In this document: in pieces, positions 40,880 to 44,902 of the stretch
How the letters are laid out: the number at the start of each line of letters is the position of its first letter
How positions within the stretch are numbered: the first letter of the stretch is position 1
Source of the DNA: Bacillota bacterium
Lineage (GTDB): Bacteria > Bacillota > DTU030 > DUMP01
Reading direction: 5' to 3'
DNA: 44,902 nt
NCBI GenBank assembly: GCA_030154105.1
Contig: JASKKP010000014.1
Location: 1 to 44,902, forward strand
Program-made: the position numbers and the translations under genes
The notes under the pieces: generated by a model
Seen by the model: the letters and a program-made list of their open reading frames with translations, nothing else
The model's database searches: none
Told to the model about the DNA's origin: nothing

Positions 40880-42150
40880 TCGTGGTCGGCGGAGGTTGGG
40901 CGGGGTGTGCGGCGGCCGTGGCGGCGCGCCAGGCCGGAGCGGAGGTAACCCTGATTGAACGCACGGATATGCTGCTGGGGGCCGGGCTAGTCGGCGGGAT
41001 CATGATGAACAACGGGCGGTACACGGCGGCACTGGAAGCCTGTGCTTTGGGCGGGGAGGCCATCTTTACCGCTCTGGAAGGTATCTACCGACACCGCGAC
41101 CTGAATTTTCCCGGCCACGCCCACGCCTCGCTGTACGATGTGGTGCAGGTGGAACCGGTAATCCGGCGGCTTCTCGCCGCTAGAGGAATAGAGATACGCA
41201 CCCTCAGCCGGGCCGTGGAGGTGGAAAAAGAAGGGGACCGGGTGCGCGCCGTTATCCTGGAACAGGGTGAAAGGCTTGCCGGCGATGCCTTTGTGGACGC
41301 CACGGGAACTACAGGCCCTGTGGGCAACTGCCTACGCTACGGCCACGGTTGCGTCATGTGCGTTCAGCGATGCCCGGCCTTCGGGCCGCGCACTTCGCTT
41401 GCGGCGCTGGCCGGCGGCAGGGAGTATGCTTTGGTAAAGCCCGACGGCACATATGGAGCCATGAGCGGGTCATGCAAGCTCGTAAAAGAATCGCTTGCCC
41501 CGGCCCTACGGCGGGAGCTCGACGAGAAAGGAAAAGTTGTACTGCCGCTCCCACCCGACCTGGTTCGTCCGCAAAAGCTCAAGCTTAAGGTGTGCCAGCA
41601 ATACGCCCTGCCCGCTTTCGCCGAAAACATTATCCTTCTCGATACGGGCCATGCTAAGCTTATGGCCCCTTTCTTCCCGTTAGAGCACCTGCGACGTTTG
41701 CCCGGCTTGGAAAGGGCGCGCTTTGCCGATCCGTACGCTGCCGGGAAAGGGAATTCCATGCGGCTTTTAGCCATGGCGTTTCGGGACAACTCCCTAAAAG
41801 TAGACGGTTTGGCCAACGTCTTCGTAGCGGGTGAAAAACAAGGGCCGGCGGTGGGACACACGGAAGCCATCGCCACGGGGCTTTTGGCCGGCCACAACGC
41901 GGTGCGGTGGGCAGTAGGCCGGGAGCCTTTGGTATTGCCGCGCACGTTGGCGATAGGCGAGATTATTGCCCAGATTACCAGCGACTTGGCCGAAGGCCGT
42001 GCCGGACGTGCCAGTTACACTTTCTCCGGGGCAGGATTTTTCCAGGTGATGCGCGAAAAGAACTTGTACAGCACCGAGGAGAAGGAGATCCGCCGGCGGG
42101 TTCGGGAGGCGGGGTTGGAGGGTATCTACGCCCAGTCTCTAGTGAGGTGA
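40867..42150 (+). CDS. FAD-dependent oxidoreductase with CxxC motif
   Basis: The 427-residue flavoprotein has the dinucleotide fold VVGGGWAGCAAAVAARQAGAEVTLIER at its start and DATGTTGPVGN in the middle. CVMCVQRCPAFGPR has three cysteines that could form a redox disulfide or bind a cluster. NVFVAGEKQGPAVGHTEAIATGLLAGHNAV is the C-terminal FAD part. This recalls GidA/TrmFO-like enzymes and fumarate-reductase relatives, but it is a separate group. Electrons may pass between it and the PyrK-like partner. GTG at 40867 follows GAGGAGG; ATG at 40876 is the alternative. Confidence 0.83.
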   Translation: MVKMIVVGGGWAGCAAAVAARQAGAEVTLIERTDMLLGAGLVGGIMMNNGRYTAALEACALGGEAIFTALEGIYRHRDLNFPGHAHASLYDVVQVEPVIRRLLAARGIEIRTLSRAVEVEKEGDRVRAVILEQGERLAGDAFVDATGTTGPVGNCLRYGHGCVMCVQRCPAFGPRTSLAALAGGREYALVKPDGTYGAMSGSCKLVKESLAPALRRELDEKGKVVLPLPPDLVRPQKLKLKVCQQYALPAFAENIILLDTGHAKLMAPFFPLEHLRRLPGLERARFADPYAAGKGNSMRLLAMAFRDNSLKVDGLANVFVAGEKQGPAVGHTEAIATGLLAGHNAVRWAVGREPLVLPRTLAIGEIIAQITSDLAEGRAGRASYTFSGAGFFQVMREKNLYSTEEKEIRRRVREAGLEGIYAQSLVR

Positions 42151-42170
42151 CAACTTGTGGGGGGAAGGTT

Positions 42171-42965
42171 GTGGAAGAGCGCCTGCAAAAGCTGATTGCC
42201 CGGGCGGGCCTGACCTCACGCCGGCGGGCGGAAGAGCTCATCGTCCAGGGGCGGGTGCAGGTCAACGGCCGCGTGGTTACGGAGCTCGGGACCAAGGCAG
42301 ATCCGGAAAAAGACAAGATTACCGTCGATGGGCGGGAACTTCCTTCCCCCCGGCGAGCATACTACCTGCTACACAAGCCGCGCGGCTACGTTACAACGGT
42401 GCGTGATCCCCAAGGGCGCCCGACGGTCATCGACCTGGTACCGGCGCGGACGCGCCTCTTCCCCGTCGGGCGCCTCGACCTGGACAGCGAAGGACTCCTC
42501 CTCTTGACTAACGACGGCGAACTGGCGTATCTCTTGACGCACCCCCGTTTTCAGGTAGAGAAGGTCTACGAAGTTTGGGTGCGCGGGTATCCGGCGCCCA
42601 AGGACCTGGAAGCATTAAGGCGCGGCGTGCTCTTGGAAGACGGGCCGGCGCGGGCCGCAAAAGTGGAAATGCTGGGAAGCTGGCAGAAGGGAGCACGGCT
42701 GGCGGTGACCATGTATGAAGGGCGCAAGCGGGAGGTCAGGCGCCTGTTCGCCGCGTTGGGGTTTGAGGTGGAGCGGTTGATCCGCCGCCGTCTGGGGCCG
42801 CTGGAGCTGGGGGATTTGCCGGCCGGACGGGCCCGCCGCTTGACACCCCAAGAGGTGGCGAGTCTATACCGGGCGGCTGGGGGTAAGGCTTTTTCCCTCC
42901 CGAAACCCGGCCGGGACGCTGCGGTGCGCGAAAAAATTAGAGGCGAAGCGAGAAAGGATGAATAA
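42171..42965 (+). CDS. rluB: Pseudouridine synthase RluB type
   Basis: The 264-residue enzyme isomerises uridine to pseudouridine in 23S rRNA (position 2605 in E. coli for RluB). The N-terminal S4 domain has LQKLIARAGLTSRRRAEELI and QVNGRVV. The catalytic aspartate is in VGRLDLDSEGLLLLTND. YEGRKREVRRLFAALG is the mark of the RsuA/RluB group. GTG at 42171 follows GGGGGGAAGG; the frame is open further upstream, antisense-free but inside the oxidoreductase gene, and this part does not look like a protein. aroH starts 1 base after its stop. Confidence 0.93.
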   Translation: MEERLQKLIARAGLTSRRRAEELIVQGRVQVNGRVVTELGTKADPEKDKITVDGRELPSPRRAYYLLHKPRGYVTTVRDPQGRPTVIDLVPARTRLFPVGRLDLDSEGLLLLTNDGELAYLLTHPRFQVEKVYEVWVRGYPAPKDLEALRRGVLLEDGPARAAKVEMLGSWQKGARLAVTMYEGRKREVRRLFAALGFEVERLIRRRLGPLELGDLPAGRARRLTPQEVASLYRAAGGKAFSLPKPGRDAAVREKIRGEARKDE

Positions 42966-42966
42966 C

Positions 42967-43359
42967 ATGGCAGTACGAGGTGTCCGAGGCGCGACCACCT
43001 GTGCGGAGAACAGCGCCGAGGCCATCCTTGAGGCCACGAAGGAGCTCTTGAGGGAACTTACGGCGCGCAACCGCATTGCCGTCCAGGACATTGCCGCGGC
43101 CATCTTTAGCGTCACCGAAGACCTCGATGCGGCCTTTCCCGCGGCGGCTGCTCGGGCCCTGGGCTGGGAGGAAGTGCCGCTGTTTTGCTGTCGCGAAGTG
43201 CCCGTTCGCGGGAGCCTACCACGCTGCATACGGGTCCTGCTCTTGGTCAACAGCGAACGGCCGCAAAACCAGTTCGAATTCGTCTATCTGCGTGATGCTC
43301 GGGCGCTGCGCCCGGACCTTGGGGGTACCGAAAATGAAAAAGCTGAAAGTTGCCATTGA
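42967..43359 (+). CDS. aroH: Chorismate mutase, AroH type
   Basis: The 130-residue trimeric enzyme turns chorismate into prephenate on the way to phenylalanine and tyrosine. Active-site residues of the B. subtilis enzyme all have matches: Arg7 (RGVRGATT), Arg63, Cys75, Glu77 for Glu78, Arg89 for Arg90 in CIRVLL, and Tyr107 for Tyr108. ATG at 42967 follows AAAGGATG; an ATG at 42958 is possible. It overlaps cmk by 26 bases. Genes for other shikimate steps, often between aroH and cmk in clostridia, are absent here. Confidence 0.95.
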   Translation: MAVRGVRGATTCAENSAEAILEATKELLRELTARNRIAVQDIAAAIFSVTEDLDAAFPAAAARALGWEEVPLFCCREVPVRGSLPRCIRVLLLVNSERPQNQFEFVYLRDARALRPDLGGTENEKAESCH

Positions 43360-44017
43360 TGGTCCGGCCGGCTCGGGTAAGAGCACGGTGGCGCGTCTGG
43401 TGGCCCAAGCCCTTGGATATCTGTACGTCGATACAGGGGCGATGTACAGGGCGGTTACTCTCGCCGCACTGCGCGCGGGAGTTCCTTTGGGGGATGAAGA
43501 AGCGCTTGGCCGCCTGGCTGCGCGTATTAATATCGATTTGAAGCCTCTGCCCGACGGGGGACAAGCTGTGTTCCTCGACGGGGAAGAGGTCACCCAGGCG
43601 ATACGTTCCCCCGAAGTAAATGGGGCCGTGTCCCAGGTGGCTAAGGTTTACGGCGTACGCCGGGTTCTTAGCCGTAGACAGCAAGAGCTCGGCGCTTTGG
43701 GCGGCGTGGTGATGGACGGGCGCGACATCGGAACGGTGGTGCTGCCGCAGGCCGAAGTCAAAGTGTTCCTCACCGCCTCGTTGGAGGAGCGAACGCGCCG
43801 GCGCCTCAAGGAGTTGAGAGACCGGGGCTTTACCCTGACGGAGAACGAGGTGCGAGAAGAAGTGCTGCGGCGCGACCGCGAGGACGCCGGGCGCGCGCTG
43901 GCGCCGCTTAAACCGGCTCCGGATGCGATAGTCCTTGACACCAGTAATCTTACCCCCGAAGAAGCCACCGCTCGGATTGTGGCGCTGGTGCGCGAGCGCG
44001 CCGGGAACTCTGTTTAA
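43334..44017 (+). CDS. cmk: Cytidylate kinase
   Basis: The 227-residue enzyme phosphorylates CMP and dCMP with ATP. The P-loop is IDGPAGSGKSTVA (8-20). YLYVDTGAMYRAVT binds CMP, and MDGRDIGTVVLP and RRDREDAGRALAPLKPAPDA are family hallmarks. ATG at 43334 lies inside the end of aroH; GGGGG before it is a fair ribosome site. The order aroH-cmk-plsC is common in clostridia, followed by ispH and rpsA; here a tRNA and an intron follow plsC. Confidence 0.96.
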   Translation: MKKLKVAIDGPAGSGKSTVARLVAQALGYLYVDTGAMYRAVTLAALRAGVPLGDEEALGRLAARINIDLKPLPDGGQAVFLDGEEVTQAIRSPEVNGAVSQVAKVYGVRRVLSRRQQELGALGGVVMDGRDIGTVVLPQAEVKVFLTASLEERTRRRLKELRDRGFTLTENEVREEVLRRDREDAGRALAPLKPAPDAIVLDTSNLTPEEATARIVALVRERAGNSV

Positions 44018-44066
44018 GACCCCGCCAAACCTTAAGTGAGAGGGGAGAAGCGAGCTGTTATATACG

Positions 44067-44648
44067 TTGGGCAAGTTTCTCTGCCACTTGTTTTTTAAGC
44101 TGACACGCGGCTTTCAGGTTTCCGGGCAGGAAAATGTTCCCAAGCGCGGGCCAGTAGTTCTTATCGCCAACCACACGAGCTATTTGGATCCGCCGGCACT
44201 GGGGGTGGCTTCGCCCCGGCGGGTTTACTTCATGGCCAAAGAAGAACTTTTTCGCATTCCGCTCTTCGGGTGGCTTTTAAAGGGTTTGGGGGCTTTCCCC
44301 GTCAAACGCGGCACTCCTGACCGGCGAGCTTTCAAACGCGCTCTGGCAGTTTTGGCGGCCGGTAACGTGCTGGGCATTTTCCCTGAAGGAACACGCAGTA
44401 AGACGGGTGAGCTGGGGCCGGCTGAAGAAGGTGCGGCAGTCCTCGCTTTGCGTTCAGGGGCACCTGTGGTACCGGCCGGGATCACCGGTACGCGGGGCTC
44501 GGGTCCGATCCGGGTGGCTTTTGGCCCGCCGGTGGATACCAGCGACCTCGACCCTAAAGACCGAGCGAGTATACGCATCCTTTCCGAGCGCGCTATGACA
44601 AGCATTGCCGATTTGCTTTCAGCAACAGGCAAAGAGGGAAAAACATGA
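44067..44648 (+). CDS. plsC: 1-acyl-sn-glycerol-3-phosphate acyltransferase
   Basis: The enzyme adds the second acyl chain in phosphatidic acid synthesis at the membrane. The catalytic motif is NHTSYLD (HxxxxD), and FPEGTRS is the phosphate-binding motif. KEELFRIPLFGWLLKGLGAFPVKR lies between. From TTG at 44067 it has 193 residues. A CTG at 44055 in the same frame has AGGGGAG 7 bases upstream and would give the N-terminus MLYTLGKFL, close to the usual MLYR start of the family. CTG is therefore a serious candidate; the TTG has no own ribosome site. Confidence 0.93.
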   Translation: MGKFLCHLFFKLTRGFQVSGQENVPKRGPVVLIANHTSYLDPPALGVASPRRVYFMAKEELFRIPLFGWLLKGLGAFPVKRGTPDRRAFKRALAVLAAGNVLGIFPEGTRSKTGELGPAEEGAAVLALRSGAPVVPAGITGTRGSGPIRVAFGPPVDTSDLDPKDRASIRILSERAMTSIADLLSATGKEGKT

Positions 44649-44655
44649 TTTTCCC

Positions 44656-44684
44656 TTGACTTTTGCCAGGGAAGCTCATATAAT
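44656..44684 (+). promoter_or_regulatory. Sigma-A promoter of tRNA-Val
   Basis: TTGACT (44656-44661) and TATAAT (44679-44684) have 17-base spacing, close to perfect. It starts the tRNA 13 bases behind the -10 box. Confidence 0.9.
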
Positions 44685-44697
44685 AAAAGCGTGATCA

Positions 44698-44772
44698 GCG
44701 CACTTAGCTCAGCGGGAGAGCACCTCCTTGACGCGGAGGGGGCCAGAGGTTCGATCCCTCTAGTGCGCACCA
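44698..44772 (+). tRNA. tRNA-Val (anticodon GAC)
   Basis: The acceptor stem GCGCACT (44698-44704) pairs with AGTGCGC (44762-44768), then discriminator A and encoded CCA. The anticodon stem CCTCC/GGAGG has loop TTGACGC, anticodon GAC, reading GUC and GUU. T loop GTTCGATCC is standard. Confidence 0.96.
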
Positions 44773-44781
44773 GATGTACTT

Positions 44782-44806
44782 AAGCGCAGCCTCAGGCTGC
44801 GCTTTT
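44782..44806 (+). terminator. Rho-independent terminator after tRNA-Val
   Basis: AAGCGCAGCC pairs with GGCTGCGCTT around loop TCA, followed by a short T run. The second intron copy starts four bases behind it. Confidence 0.9.
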
Positions 44807-44809
44807 CGT

Positions 44810-44902
44810 GTGCGCCCGGCATGGGCGCTGCCTATAGGGTGCAAGTCCCGAACGGCGAAGGTAGCAGTAGCCGTAGCTTAAGGCAAGGGTGTCCGCCGCG
44901 AG
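44810..44902 (+). mobile_element. Group II intron 5' end, cut by the window edge
   Basis: It starts GTGCGCCCGGCATGGGCGC and runs through the same domain I motifs as the copy at 35958, including GCGAAGGTAGCAGTAGCC and AGCTTAAGGCAAGGGT. It lies directly behind the tRNA-Val terminator, as expected for a group IIC intron. Only the first 93 bases are in the window, so whether it has a reverse transcriptase is open. It keeps GAGTCCC-like pairing better than the other copy and may be the intact one. Confidence 0.8.

Noticed and set aside
41907-42170. 88-codon N-terminal extension of the pseudouridine synthase
   Set aside because: It lies inside the oxidoreductase gene in another frame and lacks family similarity; the S4 domain starts right after GTG at 42171.
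43076-43333. 86-codon extension of cytidylate kinase
   Set aside because: It is a shadow frame of aroH; Cmk proteins start a few residues before the P-loop.

Overview
The window is a piece of a bacterial chromosome from an endospore-forming Firmicute of the Clostridia type. The strongest clue is a block from about 18.1 to 31.6 kb with the gene order nudF, spoIIM, xerD, punA, dacF, spoIIAA-spoIIAB-sigF, spoVA and lysA. A second block runs scpA-scpB, a DUF2953 protein, ytfJ, spmA-spmB, a pseudouridine synthase, aroH, cmk and plsC. The DNA is GC-rich by eye, and many genes start with GTG or TTG behind strong AGGAGG-type ribosome sites. This recalls Moorella-like thermophilic anaerobes, but the genus is an inference.

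Region 1 (1-16.7 kb) is housekeeping and amino-acid or peptide metabolism. It holds tRNA-Cys, a thioredoxin-reductase-like flavoprotein without a recognisable NADPH site, an M20 amidohydrolase beside an AbgT transporter, tRNA-Leu, a metallo-beta-lactamase-fold hydrolase, an Ogt-type DNA repair protein, a C69 peptidase, a TtcA-like PP-loop protein and an RlmI-like methyltransferase. It also holds three amino-acid transporters of different families (AGCS, APC, NSS), an M18 aminopeptidase and a double DUF1540 protein. The set suits a cell that lives partly on peptides and amino acids.

Region 2 (16.7-31.6 kb) is the conserved sporulation block. Likely promoters for sigma-H (spoIIA), sigma-F (dacF) and sigma-G (spoVAC) can be read in the sequence. 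Next to nudF, on the opposite strand, lies a 42-codon gene that closely resembles MciZ, the FtsZ inhibitor of the mother cell, and seems to start with ATT. Behind spoVACDE are three genes for an activase-type ATPase and two DUF2229-like proteins with no dehydratase. lysA follows a lysine riboswitch that can hide its ribosome site in a 15-bp helix.

Region 3 (31.6-44.9 kb) holds an M50 protease, trpS, scpAB, ytfJ, spmAB, an unusual flavoprotein pair (PyrK-like plus GidA-like), rluB-type, aroH, cmk, plsC and tRNA-Val. About 2.1 kb of foreign, AT-richer DNA sits between ytfJ and spmA. It begins with the 5' part of a group II intron placed directly behind the ytfJ terminator, carries a frameshifted HTH/coiled-coil gene, and ends with a second, diverged copy of the ytfJ 3' tail and terminator. 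A second group II intron start lies behind the tRNA-Val terminator and runs off the window end.
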